Origin: DASXHY01 sp035552155
GTDB taxonomy: Bacteria > Verrucomicrobiota > Verrucomicrobiia > Limisphaerales > DASXHY01
Assembly: GCA_035552155.1 (NCBI GenBank)
Contig: DASZLX010000043.1
Coordinates: forward strand, 223,789-287,788
DNA: 64,000 nt
Reading direction: 5' to 3'
Part shown: piece by piece, positions 34,304 to 43,411 of the stretch
How positions within the stretch are numbered: position 1 is the first letter of the stretch
How the letters are laid out: each line of letters starts with the position of its first letter
Made by a program: the position numbers and the translations under genes
Notes under the pieces: generated by a model
The model's input: only the letters and a program-made list of their open reading frames with translations
What the model was told of the DNA's origin: nothing
Databases searched by the model: none

Positions 34304-36148
34304 ATGATAAAAACCACTGGCTGGCCATGGATGTCGGTTTCCGAAGTGCTACGGCCCGAACTGGGTTGGCAGGTGGATCATGCAATCCTGAGCACCTACT
34401 CAACAGACCTCGTGGTCCTTGTTACCGCATTGATTTCGCTTTCCGGGAGCAACCTGGATCAACGCAGCAAAGGAAGTCGTGTGGAATTGGTTCGCGCGAT
34501 CGAAGTGCTACGTGACCGGGTGAGGGTACTGGCACAGGCCGGCCGAGTTTCACTGCCTGGTGCTCCGCGCACCATTCTTGGAGTTTTGGATGATTTCGTT
34601 TTGGAAATCGATGCCAATGAAATCACGCATTCGTGGCATCCGAAGGCTGCGCTGATGCGCTATACGGCGATTGGCAGCCCGGAGAATGTGCAATGGCGGC
34701 TTTGGATTGGCAGCCGCAATCTCACTCGTGCAATGAATTGGGAAGCGGGATTGGTCATGGCCAGTAGGGCCGATGGACGGGGTCGAAAGGTCGTTGGCGT
34801 GTCAGAACTTGGGACGGAATTGGTGAAACGTGCCGGTTTTAAGGGGTTGACAGCGGATGCTGTTGAACGGGAACTGGCGAGGTTGACTTGGGAATGCCCC
34901 CCGGACGTTGATGTGCGTTCCGTCCGCCTGCTCGGACCGGAACTTGATCGGGGGCTTCCGGAGGCGATGCCGGAAGCAACCGAGGTCTATTTGGTCAGTC
35001 CCTTTCTTGATGTTGCTACTGTCAAAGCGATCACCAAATGGGGTGGCGATGGTGTGCGTCGCACAATCCTTTCAACCCCCGCCGCAATGAATGCCGTGGC
35101 GGCCCGTGACGCTACGGTTTTCACCGACCACTTTAAAGAAATCCTTCGATGTGGCGCGCCTGAACTTATTGCCGTGGGCCGTGATCCACTGGCTGACGAA
35201 GTTACGGAGGACGTCGTGACAACAATTGAGGATGATCAGCTCTCGCCAACAGGCCTCCACGCCAAACTACTTTATGCCGCTAACGGTAAGGAACGCCGAC
35301 TTTGGCTTGGAAGTGCCAATGCCACGGGACGCGCTTGGGACGGCAGAAATTTCGAGATCGTAACCGAACTGGCCCTTGGTCCAGTCCCCGCACAAGCGTT
35401 GTTAGACTTCATTCGTGACGGTGAAAGTTACGTACCAGACGCTTCAAAATCGGAAGAAGACGCGGAGGAAAAGGCATTAGAGCAGGCGCGGAATCAACTC
35501 TGCGGCACGTGGCACCCAAAGCAGCGGGTGCAGGAAGGCAACACGATTGTTTTCAGCGATGCGCCTCCTTTAACTGGAGATCCATCGATTCGCATCGAAG
35601 TCGCCGCAATGAATCATTTCTGGACACCTTGGCAACCAGGTGAATTAAGTGTTTCGCTAGGCAACATCCCTTTAGCGCACCGAACCAATTTTCTTCAAGT
35701 GAAGATTGTCCGGAGTGAAAGCACGTGTACATGGCTGCAACTTGCGAAGTTCGAACCGGAACTCAATGAAGAGCGCAGTCGCGCGGCCATCGCAGAATAT
35801 CTAACGCCGCAGATTTTTTTGCTTTGGCTTCGGAGCCTGCTGGCGCAAGACGCACCTCGCGTCGGAGGAGGTGATTGGGATTCAGATGACGATGATAAAA
35901 TGAAGTCATCACGGCCCGGAAATTTTCCACAAACGGACAGCGACCTTCCAACCATTGAGGAAATCTTGCGCGCTTGGGCCCGGGATCCACAGAATTTCGT
36001 GGAGGCGGATCGGAAGATGAGTGCCTATGTCAAAGTGTTGGAGCAGCGCTCCCAGGAGATGGGACAGGGTGCAGATGCCACATTGCTACGAGAGCTTCAA
36101 GAAACGTGGAGCACACTACGCTCCGAACTTTTACCTAAAACCAAATGA
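34304..36148 (+). CDS. Phospholipase D-superfamily protein
   Basis: 614 aa with two HxK motifs. H112-P-K114 occurs in SWHPKAALMRY, followed by WIGSRNLTRAMNWE. H319-A-K321 occurs in TGLHAKLLYA, followed by LWLGSANATGRAWDGRNFE. The paired HKD layout and the G/S-N residues after each motif define the PLD superfamily. In defence systems such proteins are usually nucleases that work with a helicase. It is coupled to the downstream SNF2-like gene by a 4-bp overlap, and has no signal peptide. Confidence 0.88.
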   Translation: MIKTTGWPWMSVSEVLRPELGWQVDHAILSTYSTDLVVLVTALISLSGSNLDQRSKGSRVELVRAIEVLRDRVRVLAQAGRVSLPGAPRTILGVLDDFVLEIDANEITHSWHPKAALMRYTAIGSPENVQWRLWIGSRNLTRAMNWEAGLVMASRADGRGRKVVGVSELGTELVKRAGFKGLTADAVERELARLTWECPPDVDVRSVRLLGPELDRGLPEAMPEATEVYLVSPFLDVATVKAITKWGGDGVRRTILSTPAAMNAVAARDATVFTDHFKEILRCGAPELIAVGRDPLADEVTEDVVTTIEDDQLSPTGLHAKLLYAANGKERRLWLGSANATGRAWDGRNFEIVTELALGPVPAQALLDFIRDGESYVPDASKSEEDAEEKALEQARNQLCGTWHPKQRVQEGNTIVFSDAPPLTGDPSIRIEVAAMNHFWTPWQPGELSVSLGNIPLAHRTNFLQVKIVRSESTCTWLQLAKFEPELNEERSRAAIAEYLTPQIFLLWLRSLLAQDAPRVGGGDWDSDDDDKMKSSRPGNFPQTDSDLPTIEEILRAWARDPQNFVEADRKMSAYVKVLEQRSQEMGQGADATLLRELQETWSTLRSELLPKTK

Positions 36149-39100
36149 GCCGGTTACCAAAACCATTTCAGACGGCCACGGCGCAAGCCGCGGTGCGGGC
36201 TTTTGATGACCGTAGTGGTTCGCGACGTTTCCTGGTGGCTGATGAAGTGGGACTTGGAAAGACCGTTGTGGCGCGCACTGTCATCCAGGAAATGTTGGCG
36301 CAACGGCGTAAAAAACCGCTCGTGGTGTTTTACATCGCGAGCAACATGACCATCGCTCATCAAAACCGTTCTCGGCTGCTTGATTTTCTGCCCAAAGAAC
36401 AGCGGTTGGCTTCCTGTGCTTCGGCCGACCGGCTTGTCTTGGTGGCGAATCCCGCCGCTCGCCCGAGTGAAAGTGAGCGACTGCATCTATATACATTAAC
36501 TCCCGACACATCTGTCCCGCTATATCGCCGCCGTGGCGGGGCGGGGCGCGCAGATGAACGCGTGCTCATTCACCAGCTGATCAGCCGCCGATTTCCGAAA
36601 CTTGACGCGGATGACAGTTTTGCTGATTTCTGTCGAGGCAGATCTGGAACCAAAGGCTGGAGGAAAGTTGTTGATCAGTGTCCGGAGATTCAACAAATCC
36701 GCACCGTGCAAGATGCCTTCTTGGTTGAAGTCAGTCTCGACGCGGATTTGAACATGCCGATCGTGGATAGCGACAACATCGGTGGAGCAATTGATGCCGC
36801 TTCAAAAAAGCCGAGCCGGTTACTGGGCTGCTTCCGAAACGCATTAGCTCTGGCGGCACTGTCCAAGGTGAGACCGGATCTCATCATCTTTGACGAGTTT
36901 CAAAAATTTCGCGAACTGCTGATCGATCCGTCGGGCAAAAAGGCTGACAAAGTGACAAGAATCTTGCGAGGAGAAGAGGGATCCCGGCCACCGGCAATCC
37001 TGCTGCTCTCGGCAACGCCATATCGTCACTACATCTCGCGCCAGGAAGAACGTAACGGGCAATCGCATCATGCTGAGTTCTTTGAGTTGATTTGCTTTCT
37101 CTTCGGCAAGAATAGCCGTCAACCAGGCGAAATCGAGAGTGAACTGACGGAATTCCGAAAAGAAATGCTTTCGCCCAAGGCAAATCCTGTTTGCCTCGAA
37201 GCCCTTAAACAAAACCTGGAGCGACGTTTGCGTCCCGTGATGAGCCGCACTGAACGACCCCATGCTGCTGCTGGAACATCGTTAGAACGGCCCGATTTGG
37301 TGGAGAAAGTTAGCGCGGAGGATTTGCGTGTCTTCACGCACTGGGTGGAACGGTTGCGCAACAGCGGTCTTTCCGAGAACCACCTTCGACGACTAAATCT
37401 TACCAGTTCCGCTGTGCCTTATTGGTTTTCCATTCCGTTGCCGGCGCAAATGATGAGCGATAATTATGTTGCATGGCATCACGCTCACCATGGCCGCCGT
37501 GCAGGGGAGCCGGGTCTTCACATAAAAGATCGCGACCGATTGCGCGCACCCAAGGCTTGGCCTCACCCTCAACTACGCGCCGCGAGCGCGGTGATGCCGC
37601 CGGAGCGTCTAGCACGTCCGTGGCTGGCTCCATCGCTGCCATGGTGGAAGTTGGAAGGATTGTGGGAGGAGAGACAGAATGACCAGCAAGACCCGAAAGC
37701 TATACGACCAGCTGACGGAAAGCTGCTTGTGTTCAGTCGCTTCAAGGCCGTGCCTCCAGCACTGGCCAGTCTGCTCAGTTTTGGCATGGAAAGTCATTTG
37801 GGCCCACGACTAAGAAATCATTACGAGCGCGCAGGAGATGCTCATCCACTCCAACTCCAAGCTGACAGCCGCCACTTATTGGCGCTCTTTTTTCCGTCTC
37901 CCACTCTCATTCAAAGCACGGACCCACGCAGTTGTTCTGGAACCCGCGTTCGGGAAATTCGAAAAGCAATTGGCATTCAGGTTCGAACTCTCTTGCGCAA
38001 GTTGAATGTGCCAATCCGTCGGTCTGGCAAAACCAGACGCGCATGGCAACTGCTCGCGGCGCTCGAAGGCACCCACGAGCGCATAGATGGCCAGACCGCA
38101 ATGCCTTGGAGTTTGCTCCGCAAGCACTGGTTAAATATCGCAGGCAACGCGCCCGGACAGCGTCAGATCATGGAAGACCTCATCAATCAATGGGGGCAGT
38201 GGGCGAAGACAGGACTCGTCGAGGTGACGGAGGGAGAACTTGCCCTGTTAAGCGAGTTTGCCCTTTCCAGTCCCGGCGTGGTGTTGGGACGCGCGCTATT
38301 TCGTTTCGATCGGAGCTGTCTCGGCGATGAGGCTTTTGAGGAACTGCTAGATTTGAGTTGGAACGGATTTCGAACCTATCTCAACCGTTCATGGTTCAAA
38401 GCGGTGCTGACACGACGGCGCCAACATTACCTACGTGCGATTTCCGAAGCCGTCGTTGCAGGGAACCTAGAATCCGTGCTGGATGAGCACCTCTGGATCT
38501 CAAGTCGGCTTGACGGTGATGGGGTAGCGAATTTTCCCTCTGAACTGCGAAAAGTTTTCGATTTAGTGAATGGCCGGCAGCGTGTATTCGAGCCGGGCCG
38601 TGAAGAGTTTACACTCCGCTGCCATGCTGCAATGCCGTTTTCGGATGCGAAGAGTGATGCCAAGGCCGGCGAGCAACGGTTGCGTACTGACGACCTCCGC
38701 CGTGCGTTCAACAGCCCTTTCTGGCCACACGTCCTTGCGACCACTTCGCTGGGCCAGGAGGGACTCGATTTTCATGTGTGGTGCCGGCATCTACTTCATT
38801 GGGATTTACCTCATAGCCCGCTTGACCTCGAACAGCGTGAAGGCCGAATTCAACGATTCGGCGGGTTATCAACTCGAACCGTCTTGGCGAGAGAATTCCG
38901 CAATTCCGTTTTAGCAGACCACACTGAGTGGAAAAGTCCCTGGCAAATTTTGTCAAATCTTGCCGAAGCGGCTACACAGAAAGACTCATCGGGTTTGAGC
39001 CCTTGGTGGGGCTGTGACAGCGAAGCCATTGAGCGGCATATCGTGAAGCTGCATCATTCCCGTCATGTTCTTCGCTTCAATGAGTTGAGTCAGCAGCGCT

Positions 39101-39228
39101 TGCTTTACAGACTCGCACTAGGTCAACCGCATCAGCAGGATTTTATGGAGAGTGTTTCTAAACTTCCAGATGACGGGAGAAAGCGATTCGCCTTGGGATT
39201 GTCTGCGTGGAAAAACGGATCTAAATGA
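36145..39228 (+). CDS. Large SNF2-like superfamily 2 helicase
   Basis: 1027 aa. Motif I is VADEVGLGKTVVARTV (K39), motif II is LIIFDEFQKFREL (D250), motif III is LLLSATPYRH. In the C-terminal lobe there are TTSLGQEGLDFHVWCRHLLHWDLP and LEQREGRIQRFGG (motifs V and VI). The spacing between lobes is large (about 550 residues), with a helical insert of unknown role. It is the last gene of the nine-gene cluster. With the PLD and DUF6361 products it probably forms a DNA-translocating nuclease complex (inference). Confidence 0.88.
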   Translation: MSRLPKPFQTATAQAAVRAFDDRSGSRRFLVADEVGLGKTVVARTVIQEMLAQRRKKPLVVFYIASNMTIAHQNRSRLLDFLPKEQRLASCASADRLVLVANPAARPSESERLHLYTLTPDTSVPLYRRRGGAGRADERVLIHQLISRRFPKLDADDSFADFCRGRSGTKGWRKVVDQCPEIQQIRTVQDAFLVEVSLDADLNMPIVDSDNIGGAIDAASKKPSRLLGCFRNALALAALSKVRPDLIIFDEFQKFRELLIDPSGKKADKVTRILRGEEGSRPPAILLLSATPYRHYISRQEERNGQSHHAEFFELICFLFGKNSRQPGEIESELTEFRKEMLSPKANPVCLEALKQNLERRLRPVMSRTERPHAAAGTSLERPDLVEKVSAEDLRVFTHWVERLRNSGLSENHLRRLNLTSSAVPYWFSIPLPAQMMSDNYVAWHHAHHGRRAGEPGLHIKDRDRLRAPKAWPHPQLRAASAVMPPERLARPWLAPSLPWWKLEGLWEERQNDQQDPKAIRPADGKLLVFSRFKAVPPALASLLSFGMESHLGPRLRNHYERAGDAHPLQLQADSRHLLALFFPSPTLIQSTDPRSCSGTRVREIRKAIGIQVRTLLRKLNVPIRRSGKTRRAWQLLAALEGTHERIDGQTAMPWSLLRKHWLNIAGNAPGQRQIMEDLINQWGQWAKTGLVEVTEGELALLSEFALSSPGVVLGRALFRFDRSCLGDEAFEELLDLSWNGFRTYLNRSWFKAVLTRRRQHYLRAISEAVVAGNLESVLDEHLWISSRLDGDGVANFPSELRKVFDLVNGRQRVFEPGREEFTLRCHAAMPFSDAKSDAKAGEQRLRTDDLRRAFNSPFWPHVLATTSLGQEGLDFHVWCRHLLHWDLPHSPLDLEQREGRIQRFGGLSTRTVLAREFRNSVLADHTEWKSPWQILSNLAEAATQKDSSGLSPWWGCDSEAIERHIVKLHHSRHVLRFNELSQQRLLYRLALGQPHQQDFMESVSKLPDDGRKRFALGLSAWKNGSK

Positions 39229-39856
39229 TCTTTGGTCAGCTTAAGGATTTTTTCCGTGCAGAAACCCCCAGCCGACATGCTCCTGTGCGAGCCTCTTCCT
39301 GGCGGTGAAAAGCGTCCGAACTGGTTCAGCACAATCTCCCAACCAATCGCAGAGCTTGGATGCGGCTGGCCGCTGGCTAGTTCGTCTCGATCGGCAACTC
39401 GCGGCGATCCCAGTCAAGCAACGTCTCATTGACGGACGCATCCATTTGCTTTAGCGGCAGCACGGACTAACTTCCCGCGACCCCCCTAATCACGCTTGCC
39501 ACCGAGCAACTTCATCGAGTCCAAGAAGCTGCGGCACGCGAAAAATGTCGGCATTTGAGAATTGCCCCTGCGAAGCTCGCCAGAAAGGGGACATTACTTG
39601 AGCCCAAGCTCAGCGAAGTGATCGAAGCCTTGGTAAGGCATGGGACGATCAAGAAATCGGACGAGGTGCGCTGACAGGCTGCCCGGCGGCTACGTAACTC
39701 GTCATCCCATCCGCAGCGTCAATCGATACTCTCGCCCGGGCATGTCGTTGGGCACTTTGGAATCAACCACCGAACTGATAAACAAATTATTCCAATGAAT
39801 TCACAGTCCAAAACCGAGCTGGATTTTCGACTCGGCCGCACCTTTAGGGGAGAATT
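39229..39856. other. Gap with decayed coding fragments
   Basis: No intact gene is visible. Short open stretches such as LEPKLSEVIEALVRHGTIKK (around 39600-39660), ending at stops, look like the tail of a lost gene. A composition change and the end of the helicase operon make this a likely recombination junction. I see no inverted ends or TnsB-site-like repeats here. Confidence 0.4.
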
Positions 39857-40105
39857 GTGAAGGACATCAAAATTTTCTGCCCGAAGTGCGATTGGGTTCC
39901 ACGCCCGTCCGACCGGTGGATGTGTCTTCCCGGGTGGCATTGTGTCTGGAATACGCTTGATACGTGTGGCGTCTGTCCGCAGTGTGGTAAGAATTGGGAA
40001 GACACCAAATGCCTCGCTTGCCACAATTGGTCGCGCCATGCCGATTGGTATCACGAAACGATTCCCGCAGCCGAATGTGAAGACATCGAATCTTTGAAAA
40101 CCTAA
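39857..40105 (+). CDS. Small zinc-ribbon protein
   Basis: 82 aa from a GTG preceded by a good ribosome binding site (AGGGGAG, 6 bp spacing). Three CxxC pairs are present (FCPKCDW, GVCPQCGKNW, KCLACHNW), plus H and C residues between them, indicating one or two zinc ribbons. It has a DNA-, RNA- or protein-binding role of unknown partner. The next ORF starts 10 bp downstream, so the two are probably cotranscribed. Confidence 0.7.
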   Translation: MKDIKIFCPKCDWVPRPSDRWMCLPGWHCVWNTLDTCGVCPQCGKNWEDTKCLACHNWSRHADWYHETIPAAECEDIESLKT

Positions 40106-40115
40106 TGGAATCGCT

Positions 40116-40415
40116 ATGCCTAAACATTCTTTCACGAAACGTCCAAACGAGAAATCCGAAGATTACCGCGGTACAGCCAATTTGAACTGGCTGCCGCCGT
40201 CGTTCGCTCCGGGAAGTACTGCCAAGGTACCGAAATCGATTAACTTCAACATGACTTTCGACGAGGCGCTTAAATTCGCCATTGCCGTCCAAAGCTGCGT
40301 GCAGTCACTCAATCGATACAAACGCTCAACCAAAGCCGGCCGGGCCATGGGTTTGGGTCTCTGCGTCTTTTTCGATTCCAAAAAGATATCGGTGATGGAA
40401 GCTCAGACAGAATGA
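40116..40415 (+). CDS. Hypothetical protein, 99 aa
   Basis: The peptide starts MPKHSFTKRPNEKSEDY and contains NMTFDEALKFAIAVQSCVQSLNRYK. It has one helical core and a hydrophobic GRAMGLGLCVFF segment near the end. No family is recognised. It overlaps the next gene by 4 bp (ATGA), consistent with a small operon 39857-41182. Confidence 0.6.
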   Translation: MPKHSFTKRPNEKSEDYRGTANLNWLPPSFAPGSTAKVPKSINFNMTFDEALKFAIAVQSCVQSLNRYKRSTKAGRAMGLGLCVFFDSKKISVMEAQTE

Positions 40416-41182
40416 GACCTGCGTTTGCATGCGATCCCGTGCTGAACGGTCGGCCAACGGAAACCGCCGCCGAGTCGGAGGCGTTGGTCGACGGCATTCT
40501 TAAAAAAACACAACCCATGATTTCCAATATTGAAGCGACGGTGGGAAAGTCTGTCGCTCCGACATATCAATTGAAAGTGGTCATGGTCGGGTCGAAGCCG
40601 CTCATCTGGCGCCGGCTGCGAGTGCCTGGGAATGGCAACCTTGGCTGGCTCCACGCCGTGCTGCAAGTCGCGATGGGTTGGACCAACAGTCACCTGCACC
40701 ATTTCCTCACGGGCGAGGCGCGTTATGCCGATCCCCGGCAAAACGAAGACATGGGCTTTGGCGAGGAACCGGATCGCGATGAAACGAAAGCGACGCTGTC
40801 GCAGGTTGTGCCCGAGGAGGGCACGCGATTTAATTACGAATATGATTTCGGCGATTCCTGGGAGCACGAGATCACAGTCGAGAAAATTCTTCATCCCGAC
40901 CCCGCGGTTGCCACAATCGCATTTTGTCTGGATGGCGCCCGCGCCTGTCCGCCGGAAGATAGCGGCGGCATCTGGGGCTACGCGGAATTGCTCAAGACTC
41001 TCAAAAGCCCGAAACACCCGGAGCATAAAAACATGAAGGCATGGATTGGTGGCACCTTTGACGCGGAAGCTTTCGATTTGGCGAAAGTTAACCTGTGGCT
41101 GCGGAAACTCAAATGGCCGCGCGTAACGGATGCGCAATTGCGCAAGGTGCTCATGGGTCGGGACAACTACAGGGAGGAATGA
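40412..41182 (+). CDS. Plasmid pRiA4b ORF-3-like family protein
   Basis: 256 aa. The core TYQLKVVMVGSKPLIWRRLRVP, GWTNSHLHHFLTG, YEYDFGDSWEHEITVE and CPPEDSGGIWGYAELL is the signature of the PRiA4b_ORF3 (IS1096 TnpR-like) family. That family is common in mobile regions but biochemically unassigned. The first 45 residues are variable. The true start could be the ATG encoding MISNIEATVG, although the ATGA overlap with the upstream ORF supports 40412. Confidence 0.88.
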   Translation: MRPAFACDPVLNGRPTETAAESEALVDGILKKTQPMISNIEATVGKSVAPTYQLKVVMVGSKPLIWRRLRVPGNGNLGWLHAVLQVAMGWTNSHLHHFLTGEARYADPRQNEDMGFGEEPDRDETKATLSQVVPEEGTRFNYEYDFGDSWEHEITVEKILHPDPAVATIAFCLDGARACPPEDSGGIWGYAELLKTLKSPKHPEHKNMKAWIGGTFDAEAFDLAKVNLWLRKLKWPRVTDAQLRKVLMGRDNYREE

Positions 41183-41198
41183 AGAACTGCCGGTGGTT

Positions 41199-41837
41199 TT
41201 AACCGTTGCCCAGGATTTGATCGATCGCTGTTCGGTCGCCAATGCTGTGTTCAACAGCAAGCTTGGCGACGGTTGTACGCCATTCCTTGCCAAACACCAA
41301 AGCCATTGCAGCGTTATGCAACAATGTCCGAGAAGAGAGAGTTAAGCCTTCCAAAAATGCCTGATTGCGGAATTCGTCTGGCAAGCACGCCAAAAGGACA
41401 ATGTCCGAATCGAATGATTTCGCTATCACAATTCCCAATCGATTTCTACCCGCTGAATCAGGCCTCAAGAGCCGAATCGTTTCGGATGTCGACGAAGATT
41501 TCGTTTCAGGGCGATATTGCGGTCGGAAATCCAGATAGCCTTTTTGGACGTCGCTTTCCGTTACAAGTTGAACAGGCGCCTCTGGCCGCTTATCCAGGGC
41601 TTTCGCATGCTCGCTGAGCTCAGCCGGTGATTTCAATCCAGCCTCGACTTCGGACAATTCCAGCCTCGCCAATACTTTCTCGCTCAAGTTTCGGCTACCC
41701 GCTTTCACCATCATAAGCATGGCGACACTGACACCAAGTTTTTCTGAAACTTGGTCCCAGGTAAGCGCCTGAGTTTGCCGCAATCGTTCCAAACGCTTGA
41801 ACAAAGAGGAGCTTTTTTTTCGATTTTGCCCTTGCAT
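41199..41837 (-). CDS. HTH-type DNA-binding protein
   Basis: 212 aa from the ATG at 41837 (MQGQNRKKSSSLFKRLERL). An N-terminal helix-turn-helix is visible (LTWDQVSEKLGVSVAMLMMVKAGSRNLSEKVLARL), XRE-like. The remaining part (RLGIVIAKSFDSDIVLLACLP) is unrecognised. It diverges from the gene at 41870 across a 24-bp near-palindrome, which probably is its operator. An in-frame ATG at 41885 would run through that operator and is less likely. Confidence 0.7.
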   Translation of the reverse strand: MQGQNRKKSSSLFKRLERLRQTQALTWDQVSEKLGVSVAMLMMVKAGSRNLSEKVLARLELSEVEAGLKSPAELSEHAKALDKRPEAPVQLVTESDVQKGYLDFRPQYRPETKSSSTSETIRLLRPDSAGRNRLGIVIAKSFDSDIVLLACLPDEFRNQAFLEGLTLSSRTLLHNAAMALVFGKEWRTTVAKLAVEHSIGDRTAIDQILGNG

Positions 41838-41845
41838 TTTTCCTA

Positions 41846-41869
41846 TTGTGATATAACGTTGTATAACAA
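41846..41869. promoter_or_regulatory. 24-bp near-palindromic operator between divergent genes
   Basis: TTGT at the left and ACAA at the right frame a symmetric AACGTT centre, with 20 of 24 positions paired. It lies immediately between the start codons of the HTH gene (41837, minus) and the DNA-binding gene (41870, plus). It is so close to both that binding would block translation initiation regions or leaderless promoters. Confidence 0.6.
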
Positions 41870-42367
41870 ATGCAAACACCATCATCTACTGTAACAGAGC
41901 CGTTCGGGCCTGATCGTTTCAAATTGAATACATGCACCGGCAAAGATATTCATGACGAAATAGTGGCTTCGTCTTCGCAAAAAGCAAAGAGGAATTACGT
42001 AACCGGCCTGAAAAGGCGCGGACGAAAAGCTGCAATGATTCCGAACGAGAGGCATCTTCAAATTTTGGCGGCGACGAAAACTAAAACATATGCGGAAGTG
42101 GGAAGCGACTTTGACGTCTCCAGGCAGCGGGTTGCTCAAATTGTCGAGCGTTGGAAGCAATATTCACCCATTCGGCCGCTTCGGTCGCGAACCGCAATTC
42201 CGACCAAAGAACCAATGCGTTCGATCATAAAAAAAGAAAACAGAATTCACATTGTTTCATTTCGGCTCACTAGTTCCGAGGTGCAATTGCTCCAGACCCG
42301 TTATCCCGAAATGAAATCGGTGGATCGGGCGGCTCGCGGAATTGTGACCAAATTTCTTTCGCTTTAA
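41870..42367 (+). CDS. Putative DNA-binding protein with a sigma-region-4-like helix-turn-helix
   Basis: 165 aa. A helix-turn-helix is visible at about 65-95 (TKTYAEVGSDFDVSRQRVAQIVERW), like the sigma-70 region 4 pattern. The basic N-terminus (KRNYVTGLKRRGRK) and the C-terminal IHIVSFRLTSSEVQLLQTRYPEM could form a ribbon-helix-helix-like strand-helix unit. It precedes the tns genes by about 230 bp and might regulate them. It starts directly at the palindromic operator. Confidence 0.6.
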   Translation: MQTPSSTVTEPFGPDRFKLNTCTGKDIHDEIVASSSQKAKRNYVTGLKRRGRKAAMIPNERHLQILAATKTKTYAEVGSDFDVSRQRVAQIVERWKQYSPIRPLRSRTAIPTKEPMRSIIKKENRIHIVSFRLTSSEVQLLQTRYPEMKSVDRAARGIVTKFLSL

Positions 42368-42387
42368 ATCTGAACGGCATTAATTTT

Positions 42388-42633
42388 ATGAGTGGAGGAT
42401 CTGCACAAATTGACGTAGGGAAACGCCTGGAAAACAATTTCGATCAGGAGCGCGGCCGAAGCTATAAACCGTGGCTTATGGTCGATAGGTTTTCCTCGCT
42501 CGGACACCAGGGCAGTATGGCAGGCCACGAAACAGGGCGCGAGCATCTGGCACACATTGGCTCAAAAGTTCTCCGAATCATTGAATCACAGGTATGGCAA
42601 GACCACGTGCAAAATTCAACCCCCGCACCTTAA
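42388..42633 (+). pseudogene. TnsA N-terminal-like fragment
   Basis: 81 codons overlapping the tnsA start by 40 bp. Over 31 residues it aligns without gaps to the N-terminal region of the adjacent TnsA (12 identities, including Y-PWL, SLG, T-R-H). The fragment has GRSYKPWLMVDRFSSLG where TnsA has GQNYLPWLRTQDVPSLG. It then loses similarity and stops before the nuclease core. It is best explained as the remnant of a second, related tnsA. Confidence 0.5.
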
Positions 42634-43394
42634 AGAAATGGATCGCGGAAGGTCGGGGTCAAGGCCGCGGCCAGAATTATTTGCCCTGGCTCAGAACTCA
42701 GGACGTGCCTTCTTTAGGTTACGTGCACCGGATTTTGGGGTGGAAAACGAATCGGCGCCATGAATTTATGAGCAATCACGAGGCGAACTTTTTTCATCTT
42801 TTGGATTGGTCTCCGTTTGTCACCGATATCCGCGAACAGCATCCGTTGTTGCCATTGGGTGAAACTATGGCGCTCGCCGAAGAGAACCATATCAAACACC
42901 CCACAGACCCCCGGACCAAATTCCCAATTGTGATGACCACGGACTTTTTGATCGATGAGCGGCGCAGTGGTTCAACAACGGAATATGCCCGTACCGTAAA
43001 ACCCGCTAAAGATCTGTGTTCGGAACGAGTGCTGCAAAAATTTGAAATCGAGCGGCGTTATTGGCTGAGGCGGGGTGTGGATTGGGGAATCGTTACCGAG
43101 CGGGAATTGCCAACAGAATTGGTGAAGAATATCGAGTGGATACATCCGTACCGTGACGTCACCGGAAAGATCAACGTTTCTTCCTCAGAAGTCGAAAAAG
43201 CCGAAGTCATCATGGCGGAACTCATTTGCCAAGGTCTGCCGCTCGCTGGAAGTGCCAGCGCGTGCGACGATCGACTTGGCCTGGCACCGGGAACGGGCCT
43301 CACCCTTGTACGTCATTTTCTGGCCAATCGCCGGTGGTCAATTGACATGACAAAACTCATCAATCCGCAGCGACCGGTTACCTTTTTAACATGA
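42594..43394 (+). CDS. tnsA: Tn7-type transposase endonuclease subunit TnsA
   Basis: 266 aa. TnsA nicks the 5' ends of the transposon and, with TnsB, makes cut-and-paste excision possible. The restriction-enzyme-like core has E63 (NHEANFF), D117 (VMTTDFLIDE) and K136 (RTVKPAKD), matching the E63/D114/K132 triad of E. coli Tn7. VTDIREQHPLL and WGIVTERELP are typical family segments. The C-terminal part (from about 170) is the TnsC/TnsB-interacting winged-helix region. The presence of TnsA predicts simple insertions rather than cointegrates. Confidence 0.93.
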   Translation: MARPRAKFNPRTLKKWIAEGRGQGRGQNYLPWLRTQDVPSLGYVHRILGWKTNRRHEFMSNHEANFFHLLDWSPFVTDIREQHPLLPLGETMALAEENHIKHPTDPRTKFPIVMTTDFLIDERRSGSTTEYARTVKPAKDLCSERVLQKFEIERRYWLRRGVDWGIVTERELPTELVKNIEWIHPYRDVTGKINVSSSEVEKAEVIMAELICQGLPLAGSASACDDRLGLAPGTGLTLVRHFLANRRWSIDMTKLINPQRPVTFLT

Positions 43395-43411
43395 CCAGGT
43401 GACCAGAAACT

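Noticed and set aside
21776..39228. DISARM or BREX system
   Set aside because: A PLD protein and SNF2-like helicase are present, but there is no DUF1998 protein, no methyltransferase and no PglZ-type protein in the cluster.
39229..39856. Transposon end between the helicase operon and the small accessory genes
   Set aside because: I looked for the repeat types found at 12404-12617 in both orientations and saw none.
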